DNA of 64,000 bases from Stenotrophomonas sp. Marseille-Q4652 (GTDB lineage: Bacteria; Pseudomonadota; Gammaproteobacteria; Xanthomonadales; Xanthomonadaceae), in contig NZ_CAKAKE010000001.1 of NCBI RefSeq assembly GCF_916618915.1, forward strand, positions 2,649,001 through 2,713,000. The letters run 5' to 3'. Below, piece after piece: positions 1-10,978 of this stretch. The position numbers and the translations under genes are program-made. The notes below the pieces were generated by a model. The model was not told where the DNA came from and ran no database searches. It was given only the letters and a program-made list of their open reading frames with translations. How positions within the stretch are numbered: the first letter of the stretch is position 1; each line of letters opens with the position of its first letter.

Positions 1-444
1 CACATCCTGTTTGCCGACCATCGCGACATCGGCGTGGTGCTGGGTGGCGAGTTCGGCCAGGACGACGCGCAGGCGCGGGTCGATGCCGCCGCCACGCAGG
101 CCTTCGCCGTGTTCCCGCGGCTGCAGTACATGGCCTGCACGCAGCGCACGGCACACAGCGTGGACCAGCATTCACTCGGCGCCATGCTGCTCGGCCGCGA
201 CGGCACCCGCGCGGTGGCCCCGGAAGAACAGCTGGTCGGTATCGTCGACCGCATCGGTGGCGGCGATGCCTTTGCCGCCGGCGTGCTGCATGGGCTGATC
301 GAGGGCTTCGATGCTGATTCAACGATCCGCTTCGGGCTGGCCGCCGGCTGCCTGAAGCATTCGATTCCCGGTGATTTCAATCCGGTCGGCGTGGCCGACG
401 TACAGGCCCTGGTGGGCGAAGGAAGGTTCGATGTCAGGCGCTGA
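1..444 (+). CDS. kdgK: 2-keto-3-deoxygluconate kinase, 3' part
   Basis: Only the last 147 codons are in the window; the start lies upstream. The product is a PfkB-type sugar kinase that phosphorylates 2-keto-3-deoxygluconate (KDG) to KDPG in the cytoplasm. The PfkB C-terminal signature is visible as DRIGGGDAF near nt 247-273, where the Asp of the GGGD loop is the expected catalytic base. The next gene encodes KDPG aldolase and begins inside this gene (14-nt overlap), so the two are translationally coupled and act in successive steps. This context favours KDG kinase over ribokinase or fructokinase. The sugar specificity is inferred, not seen. KDG would be produced by KduI and KduD, encoded about 54 kb away in this window. 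Confidence 0.85.
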   Translation, partial: HILFADHRDIGVVLGGEFGQDDAQARVDAAATQAFAVFPRLQYMACTQRTAHSVDQHSLGAMLLGRDGTRAVAPEEQLVGIVDRIGGGDAFAAGVLHGLIEGFDADSTIRFGLAAGCLKHSIPGDFNPVGVADVQALVGEGRFDVRR

Positions 445-1069
445 TCCCAGGGTACGCGCGGTACTGCGGCTGGCACCGGTGATCCCGGTGTTCACCCCGG
501 AGAACGTGGACGATGCGGTGCAGGTGGCGCAGGCGCTGTTCCGCGGCGGCCTGCCGGTGATCGAGGTGACGTTGCGCACGGCGGTGGCGGTGGATGCGAT
601 CGCGGCCATGGCCGAGGCCGTGCCCGATGCCGTGGTCGGCGCCGGCACCGTGCTCGATGGCAGGCAGATGGAAGCTGTGAAGAAGGCCGGCGGGCGCTTT
701 GCGGTGTCCCCCGGGGCGACCGACCGGCTCTACGCGGCAGCGCGCGATGCCGACCTGCCGCTGCTGCCCGGCGTGGCCACGTCCTCGGAGCTGATGCGCG
801 GACTGGAGCACGGCCTGGACACGTTCAAGTTCTTCCCGGCGGTACAGGCCGGCGGCGCGGCGATGCTGGCGGCGTGGAACGGGCCGTTCGGCGACGTGCG
901 CTTCTGTCCCACCGGCGGCATCAGCGCGCAGACCGCGCTGCAGTTCCTGCACCTGCCCAACGTGCTGTGCGTCGGCGGTTCCTGGCTGACCACGCGCGAA
1001 CTGCTGCAGGCCCGCGACTGGGGCCGGATCGAACAGCTGGCGCGGGAAGCGGCGGCGCTGGCCGGCTGA
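431..1069 (+). CDS. eda: KDPG aldolase (Eda)
   Basis: This is a 212-residue class I aldolase that cleaves 2-keto-3-deoxy-6-phosphogluconate to pyruvate and glyceraldehyde 3-phosphate (Entner-Doudoroff pathway). Family landmarks are visible: PVFTP near the N-terminus, the Glu of IEVTLRT, the GAGTV loop, and the Schiff-base lysine in the motif TFKFFPA. Family length is about 205-215 residues. I chose the ATG at 431 because it gives the normal N-terminus (MSGADPRVRAVL). The longer in-frame reading from 371 would add 20 residues lying wholly inside kdgK. The start overlaps the kdgK stop by 14 nt, indicating one transcript. Confidence 0.93.
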   Translation: MSGADPRVRAVLRLAPVIPVFTPENVDDAVQVAQALFRGGLPVIEVTLRTAVAVDAIAAMAEAVPDAVVGAGTVLDGRQMEAVKKAGGRFAVSPGATDRLYAAARDADLPLLPGVATSSELMRGLEHGLDTFKFFPAVQAGGAAMLAAWNGPFGDVRFCPTGGISAQTALQFLHLPNVLCVGGSWLTTRELLQARDWGRIEQLAREAAALAG

Positions 1070-1098
1070 CGCCGGCCGGACCGCGTCCGACCGCAGGA

Positions 1099-1112
1099 CC
1101 GGGAAAGCCCGG
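1099..1112. terminator. short GC hairpin between convergent genes
   Basis: CCGGG-aaag-CCCGG forms a small stem in the 45-bp space between eda and the convergent regulator gene. There is no T-run, so a terminator role is only a possibility. Confidence 0.25.
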
Positions 1113-1114
1113 CC

Positions 1115-3022
1115 CTAGGATCCGCGCAACCCGGGCCCCAGCCGCCGGTACAGGGTGCTGCGGCTGATGCCCAGCCGGCGCGCGGCGCGGGCGACATTGC
1201 CGCCGCATTCGGCCAGTGCCTGGCGCATCGCCGCGGCCGTCATCGCTTCCAGCCCCCCGCCGGGAGCCGCGACGGCCACCGCCGGCGGTGGAGTCGATGG
1301 TGCCGAGGGCCGTCGCAGGTAGCCCGGCAAGCGCTCCACGTCCAGCAGCGCGCCGTCGTCGCTGAGCGCCACCAGGGTGCGCAGGCAGGACGACAGCTGC
1401 CGCAGGTTTCCCGGCCAGCCGTAATCGACCAGCGCCTGCAGGGCCGCCGCGCTCAGCCGGCGGCCGCCGCCCAGCCGCGACCACAGCGCGCGGACCAGCC
1501 CGGCGCGGTCGTCATGCTCGCGCACCGCGGCGATGCGCACCTGGTGGTCGGCGATGCGGTAGTACAGGTCGGGCCGGAAGCGGCCAGCGGCGATGGCGTC
1601 GTCCAGGTCGCAGTGGGTGGCGCACACCAGCGCGAAATCCAGTTTCACCGGCTTGCCGCCACCCAGCGGCGAGAGCTCGCGGTCCTGCAGCACCCGCAGC
1701 AGGCGCGGCTGCAACGCCAGCGGCATGTCGCCGATCTCGTCCAGGAACAGCACGCCACCCTGGGCCTGGCGCAGCAACCCCGGGCTGCCCTGCTTGCGCG
1801 CACCGGTGAACGCGCCCTCCTCGTAGCCGAACAGTTCGGCCTCGATCAGGCCCTCCGGCAACGCCGCGCAGTTCACCGCCACGAACGGCTTGCCGGCGCG
1901 CGTGCAGCGCCGATGCAGTTCGCGCGCGAACACTTCCTTGCCGGTGCCGGTCTCGCCCTGCACCAGTACCGGCAGGCCGGCATCGAGCACCCGCCGTGCC
2001 TGTTCCAGCGCCTGCTCGAGTCCCGGGCCGAACACCGGACCGCTCGTTGTCGTTGTTGCTGTTGTTGTTGTGGCTTTTGCTGTTGCCGACGCGAACGGCA
2101 GCGGCCGCGAGGATGGCGCGAACGCTCGTTGCCGGCGTTCCTGCAGGTGGCCGTACAGCGAACGCCCCTGTCGGTCGATCAACGCGCCATCGTCGTGCAA
2201 CCGCGACAGCGGCACCTCGAACAGGCTCTCGTACGTCGCCCGGCCGAGATCGTGCCGCTCCAGTCCGAACAGCTTCAACCCGACCCGGTTGGCCGCCACC
2301 AGCCGCCCGCCGCGGAATGCCAGCAGGCCCTCGCGGACGGTGCCCAGCAACGCCGGGTCGTGGTGCAGCCGCACCAGCTCGGCGCCCTCGATCCCCTGCT
2401 CGAAGTAGCGGTGCTCGATCCTCGCCACCGCCTGCCGCGCCATGCCCGGCGCGTGCAGGTGCTGCACGCGCGAGTCGCCGGAGATGTCGAGCACGCCCAC
2501 CAGCGTGCCGCAGGGATCGAAGATCGGCGTGGCCGAACAGCTGAGGATGCCGTGCGGGGCGCGGTAGTGCTCGCCGCCGCGCACCTGCACCGAACGTCCT
2601 TCGACGATCGCGGTGCCGATGGCGTTGGTCCCCACCGTGGCCTCGTCCCAGCACACGCCCGGCATCAGCGCCACGCGGCCGGCGCGGTCGAGGAAACCCG
2701 GGCTGCCCTCGGCATCGAGGATCCAGCCGGCCGCGTCGGTCAACAGCACCATGCTGTCGGTGGCGGCCAGTTCGCCGGACAACCCGTCCAGTTCGGCCCG
2801 CGCCAGCCGCCACAGGCGCTCGTGGTGCTGGCGCAGCTCGTGCAGGCGGCCGCCCGCCACCGGCTCCAGCGCCGGCGGGGCATCGGCCGCCAGTCCCTGC
2901 TGCCGGCAGCGGCACCACGACTGCAGGATGGTTTCCGGTACGCCGCCCAGCGGCGCGGTGCCGCGCTCGAAGAACGAACGGCGGGCCCGGCCCACGGGGG
3001 GCGGCAACGATGGTGAAGCCAT
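1115..3022 (-). CDS. AcoR-type sigma-54-dependent transcriptional activator
   Basis: The 635-residue enhancer-binding protein has three parts. An N-terminal GAF-like sensor covers roughly residues 75-200 and contains the GTNAIGT motif typical of AcoR relatives. An AAA+ domain at about 315-540 has Walker A GETGTGKE, an intact sigma-54-contacting GAFTGA loop and Walker B FLDEIGD. A Fis-type helix-turn-helix lies at the C-terminus (GNVARAARRLGISRSTLYRR). A Thr-rich linker separates sensor and ATPase. I chose the ATG at 3022 because GGGAG lies 6 nt upstream; the frame stays open further upstream. The gene is divergent from the aldehyde/alcohol dehydrogenase genes, whose promoter has a sigma-54 signature, so it very probably activates them. 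The inducer (an alcohol, aldehyde or acetoin) cannot be read from sequence. Confidence 0.9.
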   Translation of the reverse strand: MASPSLPPPVGRARRSFFERGTAPLGGVPETILQSWCRCRQQGLAADAPPALEPVAGGRLHELRQHHERLWRLARAELDGLSGELAATDSMVLLTDAAGWILDAEGSPGFLDRAGRVALMPGVCWDEATVGTNAIGTAIVEGRSVQVRGGEHYRAPHGILSCSATPIFDPCGTLVGVLDISGDSRVQHLHAPGMARQAVARIEHRYFEQGIEGAELVRLHHDPALLGTVREGLLAFRGGRLVAANRVGLKLFGLERHDLGRATYESLFEVPLSRLHDDGALIDRQGRSLYGHLQERRQRAFAPSSRPLPFASATAKATTTTATTTTSGPVFGPGLEQALEQARRVLDAGLPVLVQGETGTGKEVFARELHRRCTRAGKPFVAVNCAALPEGLIEAELFGYEEGAFTGARKQGSPGLLRQAQGGVLFLDEIGDMPLALQPRLLRVLQDRELSPLGGGKPVKLDFALVCATHCDLDDAIAAGRFRPDLYYRIADHQVRIAAVREHDDRAGLVRALWSRLGGGRRLSAAALQALVDYGWPGNLRQLSSCLRTLVALSDDGALLDVERLPGYLRRPSAPSTPPPAVAVAAPGGGLEAMTAAAMRQALAECGGNVARAARRLGISRSTLYRRLGPGLRGS

Positions 3023-3033
3023 GTGAGCTCCCA

Positions 3034-3050
3034 TGTCGCAATCTGCGACA
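3034..3050. promoter_or_regulatory. perfect palindrome, probable upstream activator site
   Basis: TGTCGCA-atc-TGCGACA is a perfect 7-bp inverted repeat. It lies about 145 bp upstream of the sigma-54 promoter and immediately upstream of the activator gene start. A weaker pair (TATCG at 3055-3059, CGATA at 3070-3074) follows. Position and symmetry fit an enhancer site for the divergent activator; binding is inferred. Confidence 0.6.
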
Positions 3051-3191
3051 GCTGTATCGACACCTGTCCCGATAAACACCACAAGCCGGGCGGCGGTGCA
3101 ACGACCGCCTGTTCCGCGCCGCAACATTCTCCGCGGCCGGTTTGCGCAGAACCGGTGCCTGCGGCCACGCTGCGGCGCAGCAGGCCGGAAT

Positions 3192-3207
3192 TGGCATCGT
3201 CCTTGCG
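3192..3207 (+). promoter_or_regulatory. sigma-54 promoter (-24/-12)
   Basis: TTGGCATCGTCCTTGCG (from 3191) matches the -24/-12 consensus TGGCAY-N5-TTGCW. GG at 3193-3194 and GC at 3205-3206 are separated by exactly 10 bases. The expected transcription start is about 3218, 47 bp before the aldehyde dehydrogenase ATG. The divergent gene encodes a sigma-54 activator, which supports the call. Confidence 0.8.
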
Positions 3208-3264
3208 CTCTCCGTGGGCACAGACCCGCACCGGGTCGCCACCGCTCCACGGAGATCCGCATCC

Positions 3265-4794
<1,530 letters not shown>

Positions 4795-4919
4795 TTCCCG
4801 TCACCGCCGCGGCGCGATCCTGCCGGAGCCCGCCCGTGCGGCCGGATTTGCGCCGGATCAAGGCGCGCCCGGGCGAACCGCGCCATGTTGTTCCCGTTCC
4901 CACCAGGAGGAGGTCCGCA

Positions 4920-5948
4920 ATGAACAAGACCATGAAAGCCGCCGTCGTGCGCGAATTCGGCAAGCCGCTGACGATCGAGGAAGTGGAGGTCCCGCGCCCG
5001 GCGGCGGGCGACATCCTGGTCAAGATCGAGGCCTGCGGCGTCTGCCACACCGACCTGCACGCCGCCGAGGGCGACTGGCCGGTGAAGCCGAATCCGCCGT
5101 TCATCCCCGGCCACGAAGGCGTGGGCCATGTCGTCGCGGTGGGTGCCGGCGTCACCCACATCAAAGAAGGCGACCGCGTCGGCATCCCGTGGCTGTACTC
5201 GGCCTGCGGCCATTGCGAACACTGCCTGGGCGGCTGGGAGACGCTGTGCGAGACGCAGCAGAACACCGGCTACTCGGTCAACGGCGGCTTTGCCGAGTAC
5301 GCGCTGGCCAATGCCGGCTATGTCGGCCACCTGCCCAAGGACATCGGCTTCGTCGAGGTGGCGCCGATCCTGTGCGCCGGCGTCACCGTCTACAAGGGCC
5401 TGAAGGTGACCGACACCAAGCCCGGCAACTGGGTGGTGATCTCCGGCATCGGCGGCCTGGGCCACATGGCGGTGCAGTACGCCAAGGCGATGGGCCTGAA
5501 CGTGGCCGCGGTCGACGTGGACGACGAAAAGCTGCGCCTGGCGCAGCGCCTGGGCGCCACCGTCACCGTGAACGCGAAGACCACCGACCCGGTGGCCTAC
5601 CTGAAGAAGGAGATCGGCGGCGCCCACGGCGCGCTGGTCACCGCGGTCTCGCCCAAGGCGTTCGAGCAGGCCATCGGCATGGTCCGCCGCGGCGGCACGG
5701 TCTCGCTCAACGGGCTGCCGCCGGGCCAGTTCCCGCTGGACATCTTCGGCATGGTGCTCAACGGCGTGACCGTGCGCGGCTCGATCGTCGGCACCCGCCT
5801 GGACCTGCAGGAATCGCTGGAGTTCGCCGAGCAGGGCAAGGTCGCCGCCACCGTCGCCAGCGACCGGCTGGAGAACATCAACGACATCTTCGCGCGCATG
5901 CACGCGGGCAAGATCGAGGGCCGCGTCGTCATCGACATGGCCGCCTGA
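4920..5948 (+). CDS. adhP: zinc-dependent alcohol dehydrogenase (AdhP type)
   Basis: This 342-residue medium-chain dehydrogenase interconverts primary alcohols and aldehydes with NAD. Catalytic zinc ligands are visible in CGVCHTD and PGHEGVGHV. The structural zinc loop holds the closely spaced cysteines of SACGHCEHC and the following TLC. The Rossmann motif reads [10 protein letters not shown] very strong ribosome site (AGGAGGAGG, 4905-4913) sits 6 nt before the ATG. It lies 125 bp downstream of the aldehyde dehydrogenase gene, so both are probably on the sigma-54-driven transcript. Together they take an alcohol to the acid. Confidence 0.93.
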   Translation: MNKTMKAAVVREFGKPLTIEEVEVPRPAAGDILVKIEACGVCHTDLHAAEGDWPVKPNPPFIPGHEGVGHVVAVGAGVTHIKEGDRVGIPWLYSACGHCEHCLGGWETLCETQQNTGYSVNGGFAEYALANAGYVGHLPKDIGFVEVAPILCAGVTVYKGLKVTDTKPGNWVVISGIGGLGHMAVQYAKAMGLNVAAVDVDDEKLRLAQRLGATVTVNAKTTDPVAYLKKEIGGAHGALVTAVSPKAFEQAIGMVRRGGTVSLNGLPPGQFPLDIFGMVLNGVTVRGSIVGTRLDLQESLEFAEQGKVAATVASDRLENINDIFARMHAGKIEGRVVIDMAA

Positions 5949-6033
5949 AGCGTTTCCGCGCCGGCCGCCTGCCCCCCTCCCCCGGCCGGCGGCGGGCGCG
6001 GAACCGTATTTCCCGCCGATCCTGCCCGCCGCC

Positions 6034-6411
6034 ATGACCGACCCGCCCGTCCAGGTACTGGCCACCGACAGCGCGCTGGCGCTGGCCGCGCGGCTGCGCG
6101 AGCGCCACGGCCCGCTGCTGTTCCACCAGTCCGGCGGCTGCTGCGACGGTTCCTCGCCGATGTGCTTCGCCCAGGGCGAGTTCCTCGTCGGCGACCGCGA
6201 CGTGCACCTGGGCGACATCGGCGGGGCGCCGTTCTACATCAGCGCGCCGCAGTTCGAGTACTGGAAGCACACCCAGCTGATCGTCGACGTGGTGCCGGGC
6301 CGCGGCGGCATGTTCTCGCTGGAGAACGGCGAGGGCGTGCGCTTCCTGCTGCGCTCGCGGCTTTTCGACGACGCCGAGTTCGCGCGGCTGCAGGCCGCCG
6401 GCAGGGTCTGA
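6034..6411 (+). CDS. DUF779 family protein
   Basis: The 125-residue protein has the DUF779 pattern: an N-terminal HGPLLFHQSGGCCDGSSPMC segment with three cysteines and a His, then GDIGGAPFYIS and a C-terminal LENGEGVRFLLRS. DUF779 genes are regularly found next to AcoR-type regulators and aldehyde dehydrogenases, as here. The biochemical role is unknown to me; the cysteine/His cluster could bind metal. The start ATG at 6034 follows an 85-bp gap after adhP, and no separate promoter is evident, so it is probably the last gene of the operon. Confidence 0.85.
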   Translation: MTDPPVQVLATDSALALAARLRERHGPLLFHQSGGCCDGSSPMCFAQGEFLVGDRDVHLGDIGGAPFYISAPQFEYWKHTQLIVDVVPGRGGMFSLENGEGVRFLLRSRLFDDAEFARLQAAGRV

Positions 6412-6468
6412 GGCCGTGGCGAAGCGCACCGCCGTCGGCAGGCGGCGGCGCGTTTCGCGCTTTCCCGG

Positions 6469-6867
6469 CTACGAGGAGCGGCGCAGGTCGTGGACCGCCG
6501 CCGCCGGCATGTGGTCCAGCGCCAGCCAGGCGTCCTCGATGACCGGGCGCACCTGCTCCCAGTCCAGCCGCGACTCGCCGCGGACCTGCTCCCAGTGCGC
6601 GGCCAGTTCGCCGTCGGTGCCGTCGATGCCGCGCGGCCAGTCGTCCAGGTGCGTATTCAGCGCGAAGGTGTAGGCCGGACACAGGTCGCGCCACAGCGCG
6701 CCCTGGCGGCGGCGGCGGTCGTAGTCGTGCAGGCTGTACTGCAGGAAGTCCTGGGCCACGGCTGATTTCTCCGGGGCACGCCGGGCGCTGCGGATTCCTT
6801 CGGCCGGCAGCGGGTCGAGATGGGCGTTGAAGGCCTGCTGCACCGAACGTCGTTCAAAGCGTTGCAT
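6469..6867 (-). CDS. hypothetical protein, acidic/Trp-rich
   Basis: A 132-residue soluble protein that I do not recognise. It contains charged helical segments, several tryptophans (ALWRDL, DDWPRG, HWEQVRGE, DWEQVRP) and no signal peptide or membrane segment. The repeated WEQVR element at about residues 91-106 suggests a small helical repeat. It is convergent with the DUF779 gene and divergent from the small gene at 7010. GC-rich third positions support coding. No function is proposed. Confidence 0.6.
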   Translation of the reverse strand: MQRFERRSVQQAFNAHLDPLPAEGIRSARRAPEKSAVAQDFLQYSLHDYDRRRRQGALWRDLCPAYTFALNTHLDDWPRGIDGTDGELAAHWEQVRGESRLDWEQVRPVIEDAWLALDHMPAAAVHDLRRSS

Positions 6868-6928
6868 GTCCCATCTCCGGTCCTGGCGGACGGTCAGCAG
6901 TAAACCCGCCGGTGTTACCGGCTGGTGA

Positions 6929-7342
<414 letters not shown>

Positions 7343-7355
7343 GCAGGCGGCGCGC

Positions 7356-9473
7356 TCAGCGCGCCCACTGCCACTCCGCGCCCAGGCCGAAGCGCCGGCC
7401 CGGGCCCGGTTCGTAGAAGCGGCGGTTGCCGTCGTTGACGATCACCGAGCCCACATGGGCCCGGTCGAGCACGTTGTCCACCCTGGCAAATACCCGCAGC
7501 GGGCCGCGCGCCGTGTCCCACCGGCGCGAGGCCTCCAGGTGCACCAGGCCATAGCCAGGGGCGGCCTCGCTGCCGAGGTCGTCCACCGGGGTGTGGCTGG
7601 CCGCCACCCATTCCGCGGCAAATTCCCAGTCCCGCGGTTGCCAGCTCCCCCGCAGCTGCGCCTGCTGGCGCGGCACGCCCGGCAGCGGCGAACCGGCAGC
7701 GACCACGCCGGTCGGCTGCAGGCAGGGCGAGCCGCTGCAGGCCAGGTACCCATCGCGTACCTGCGCATCCACCCAGGTCCAGGCCAGCTGCAGCGCGGCG
7801 CTGCTGCCCAGCGGCTGCTGCCAGCTGGCTTCGGCGCCCTGGCGGCGGGTGCGGCCGATGTTGCGGTAGCTGCTGCGCCCGCCGGAATTGCTGGCTACCG
7901 CCAGCTCGTCGTCGGTATCGGCGCGGAACAGCGCCAGTTCCAGCGCCGCGCCATTGCGGCCGCGCCATTTGCTGCCCACTTCCAGGTTGCGGCTGCGCGC
8001 GGCGCGCAGGTCCAGCGCCAGCCCGGCGCCGCCATCGGCGCGATATCCCAGTTCGTTGAAGGTCGGGGTCTCGAAGCCACGGCCCAGTGAGGCGTACAGG
8101 CGCAGGTCGTCGTTGGCGTGGAAGCTGACCCCGGCCACCGGCGTGGTCGATCCGTAGTCACGGCGCCCGCTGTCGTCCGGGTTGCCCGGGGCCAGGTAAT
8201 GGTCGTCGGAGCGGAACCACAGGCGGCTGTGGCGCACGCCGGCCAGCAGCGACCAGCGCGGCGCGGGTTGCCACCAGGCCTGGGCGAACTGGTCGAGGTT
8301 GTGGACGCGGTCGTGCTGGTCGCGGCGCAGCCGACCGCGCACGCCCAGCGCGTGGCCGATGAAGTTCTCGTAGCCGGTGCGGTGCTGGCGCTGCTGGTCG
8401 GCATTGGTCCCCACCACCACGTCCAGCGCGCGCCCGGCCAAGCTGCCGTGCCAGGACCAGCGCAGGTCGGCGCCGCCGAAGTCGCTGTCCAGATCGATCA
8501 CTCCGCCGGCGTGCAGCGGGCTGGCCTGGGCGGCGGGCGGGATCGCCAGGAACTGCTCGACCTGGCGCTGGCCGGCATAGCCCATCAACCGCAGCGTGCT
8601 GGACGGACCCTGCTCGGTCAGCACCAGGCCCAGCTGCGACTGGCGCACGCTCTTTCGCGTGTCGTACTGGCGGGCCACGGCGGTGGCCTGGCGCGGGTCC
8701 TGCCGCCACTGGTCGCGGTCCAGCCCGAGCGGATCCTGTGCATCGGGCGCATCGAGGTGGTTGGCCAGCAGCTCCAGCCGCCGCCCCGGGGCCAGCTCCC
8801 AGCCCAGCCGTGCATTGAGTGACTGGCGCTGCGCGGCGCTGTGTTCGCGGTAGCCGTCGCTGCGCCAGTCGGTGGCGGCCAGGTTGTAGCGCAGCGGCCC
8901 CTGCCGGCCCTTGAGCTGGGCGCCGAGGGTCCGGCTGTCGTGGTTGCCGTAATGGGCCCGCAGCCGCCACGGGTCGCCCTGTTCGCCATCGCCGCTCCAC
9001 ACCTGCAGCACGCCGCCGGAGGAATTGCCGTACAGCGCCGAGAATGGCCCGCGCAGCACCTCGATGCGCTCGGCCCCGAACAGGTTGAACTGCGACAGCT
9101 GGCCCTGGCCGTCGGGCATCGTTGCCGGGATGCCATCCATCAGCAGCCGCACCCCGCGCACACCAAAGCCCGAACGGGCGCCAAAGCCGCGGATCGACAG
9201 CTGGGTGTCCTGGGCCGCGTTCTGGCGGTCTCGGGCCAGCAGCCCAGGCACCCCGCCCAGCGCCTCGGCCAGCTGGGCTTGGGCGCGATTGCCACTGTCA
9301 CCGGCCTGGAGCGTGGACAGCGAGGCCGGCAGGTCGAAATCGTCCACCGCCCGCACCCGCGCGACCTGCACCTGCACCGCGTCCAGGGTGGACACCGTCT
9401 GTTGGGCGGCGGCCGGCAACGCGGCCAGGGTGGCAAGGGCAAGCAGGGCGGGACAGGGGCTGGATCGGCGCAT
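7356..9473 (-). CDS. TonB-dependent outer-membrane receptor
   Basis: The 705-residue protein has a cleavable signal peptide (residues 1-23, ending PAAAQ). A plug domain at about 35-155 contains QLSIRGFGARSGFGVRG and the typical RIEVLRGPFSALYGNSSGG. A 22-stranded barrel extends to the C-terminus (FGLGAEWQWAR). Overall it resembles FecA/YncD-type siderophore or metal-chelate receptors. The ligand is not identifiable. Import would be driven by the TonB-ExbB-ExbD system encoded at 17.8-20.2 kb. The gene is divergent from the aminotransferase gene, with 158 bp between them; I saw no convincing Fur box. Confidence 0.88.
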   Translation of the reverse strand: MRRSSPCPALLALATLAALPAAAQQTVSTLDAVQVQVARVRAVDDFDLPASLSTLQAGDSGNRAQAQLAEALGGVPGLLARDRQNAAQDTQLSIRGFGARSGFGVRGVRLLMDGIPATMPDGQGQLSQFNLFGAERIEVLRGPFSALYGNSSGGVLQVWSGDGEQGDPWRLRAHYGNHDSRTLGAQLKGRQGPLRYNLAATDWRSDGYREHSAAQRQSLNARLGWELAPGRRLELLANHLDAPDAQDPLGLDRDQWRQDPRQATAVARQYDTRKSVRQSQLGLVLTEQGPSSTLRLMGYAGQRQVEQFLAIPPAAQASPLHAGGVIDLDSDFGGADLRWSWHGSLAGRALDVVVGTNADQQRQHRTGYENFIGHALGVRGRLRRDQHDRVHNLDQFAQAWWQPAPRWSLLAGVRHSRLWFRSDDHYLAPGNPDDSGRRDYGSTTPVAGVSFHANDDLRLYASLGRGFETPTFNELGYRADGGAGLALDLRAARSRNLEVGSKWRGRNGAALELALFRADTDDELAVASNSGGRSSYRNIGRTRRQGAEASWQQPLGSSAALQLAWTWVDAQVRDGYLACSGSPCLQPTGVVAAGSPLPGVPRQQAQLRGSWQPRDWEFAAEWVAASHTPVDDLGSEAAPGYGLVHLEASRRWDTARGPLRVFARVDNVLDRAHVGSVIVNDGNRRFYEPGPGRRFGLGAEWQWAR

Positions 9474-9631
9474 GGGCCCGATGATCGCCTGTCCGGCGTG
9501 AGCATGGCCGGTACGGACAGTTGCGGCTGAAACCCTGGCCCGGGATCGGGCCCGGCCCTGTTAGGATGAGCCGGTTTTGATCGCGCCGCCCGCGCGCTCG
9601 GCCCCCACCTCCGTCACAAACGAGTACCGCC

Positions 9632-10831
9632 GTGTCCTTCTTTGCAAATGTGGAACAGGTTCCAGGCGATCCGATCCTGGGCCTGACCGAGGCCTACAAC
9701 GCCGACACCCGCCCGACCAAGGTCAACCTCGGCGTGGGCATCTACTACGACGAGAACGGCCGCATCCCGCTGCTGCGCGCCGTCAACCGCATCGAGCAGC
9801 AGCTGGCGCTGGACGCGCGTCCGCGCGGCTACCTGCCGATCGACGGCCTGCCGGCCTACACCCAGGCCACGCAGAAGCTGGTGTTCGGGGCCGAATCGCC
9901 GCTGCTGGCCGCCGGCCGCGTGGCCACCTCGCAGACCATCGGCGGCAGCGGTGCGCTGCGCGTGGGCGCGGACCTGCTGCACCGGCTGCTGCCGCACGCC
10001 ACGGTGGCCATCAGCAACCCGAGCTGGGAAAACCACCGCGCGGTGTTCGGTGCGGCCGGCTTCGAGGTCGTGGACTACACCTATTTCGACAGCGCCAGCC
10101 ACGGTCTGGACTTCGCCGGCATGCTGGCCGACCTGGGCAGGCTGGAGCCGGGCACCGTGGTGCTGCTGCACGCCTGTTGCCACAACCCGACCGGCGCGGA
10201 CCTGAGCGTTGGGCAGTGGAAGCAGGTTGCCGCGCTGCTCAAGGAACGCCAGCTGTTCCCGTTCATCGACATGGCCTACCAGGGCTTCGACAAGGGCCTG
10301 GAAGAAGACGGCGTGGCGGTGCGCATCGTGGCCGATGCCGGCATCGACAGCTTCATCGTCGCCAACTCCTACTCCAAGTCGTTCTCGCTGTATGGCGAGC
10401 GCATCGGGGCGCTGTCGGTGGTCGCCCCGGATGCGACCGCGGCCCGCGCGGTGCAGTCGCAGGTCAAGCGCATCATCCGCACCATCTACTCCAGCCCGTC
10501 GGCCCATGGCGCGGCGCTGGTGGCTGGGGTGCTCAACAGCCCCGAGCTGCGGCAGATGTGGGAGCAGGAACTGACCGAGATGCGCGAGCGCATCCACGCC
10601 CTGCGGGCCGGCATGGTGCAGAAGCTGGCCGCGCTCGGCGCGCCGGAGTTCGGCTTCATCCAGCAGCAGGCCGGCATGTTTTCCTACTCGGGCCTGAGCC
10701 GCTCGCAGGTCGACCGCCTGCGTGAGGAATACGGCATCTACGCCGTGGGCACCGGCCGCATCTGCGTGGCCGCGCTGAGCAACAGCAACCTGGATTACGT
10801 GGCCCGCGCGGTCTACGACGTCAGCCGCTGA
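9632..10831 (+). CDS. tyrB: aromatic-amino-acid aminotransferase
   Basis: This 399-residue PLP enzyme of aminotransferase family I-alpha transfers amino groups between aromatic amino acids (or aspartate) and 2-oxoglutarate. Visible landmarks are the N-terminal PGDPILGLTEAYNAD, the HNPTG motif in HACCHNPTGADL, and the PLP lysine in NSYSKSFSLYGERIG. The start is a GTG that gives the family N-terminus MSFFANVEQVPGDP. A strong terminator follows directly. Tyrosine from the PhhA reaction (49.9 kb) could be a substrate. Aspartate aminotransferase activity cannot be excluded from sequence. Confidence 0.92.
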   Translation: MSFFANVEQVPGDPILGLTEAYNADTRPTKVNLGVGIYYDENGRIPLLRAVNRIEQQLALDARPRGYLPIDGLPAYTQATQKLVFGAESPLLAAGRVATSQTIGGSGALRVGADLLHRLLPHATVAISNPSWENHRAVFGAAGFEVVDYTYFDSASHGLDFAGMLADLGRLEPGTVVLLHACCHNPTGADLSVGQWKQVAALLKERQLFPFIDMAYQGFDKGLEEDGVAVRIVADAGIDSFIVANSYSKSFSLYGERIGALSVVAPDATAARAVQSQVKRIIRTIYSSPSAHGAALVAGVLNSPELRQMWEQELTEMRERIHALRAGMVQKLAALGAPEFGFIQQQAGMFSYSGLSRSQVDRLREEYGIYAVGTGRICVAALSNSNLDYVARAVYDVSR

Positions 10832-10850
10832 TCCACCCGGGCAGTACGGG

Positions 10851-10882
10851 AAGGCCGGGCCGCGCGGGCGCCCGGCCTTTTT
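10851..10882 (+). terminator. rho-independent terminator after tyrB
   Basis: GGCCGGGC (10853-10860) pairs with GCCCGGCC (10870-10877) around a 9-nt loop and is followed by five Ts. Confidence 0.85.
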
Positions 10883-10978
10883 CATGGGCGCTTGCCGGCA
10901 TGTGACGGGTGCGGCCTCGTAAAGCCCTTGGCAACTGGCGACAATACGCATCCTTCCGCGTAAAGGTCCTGCACGTCC

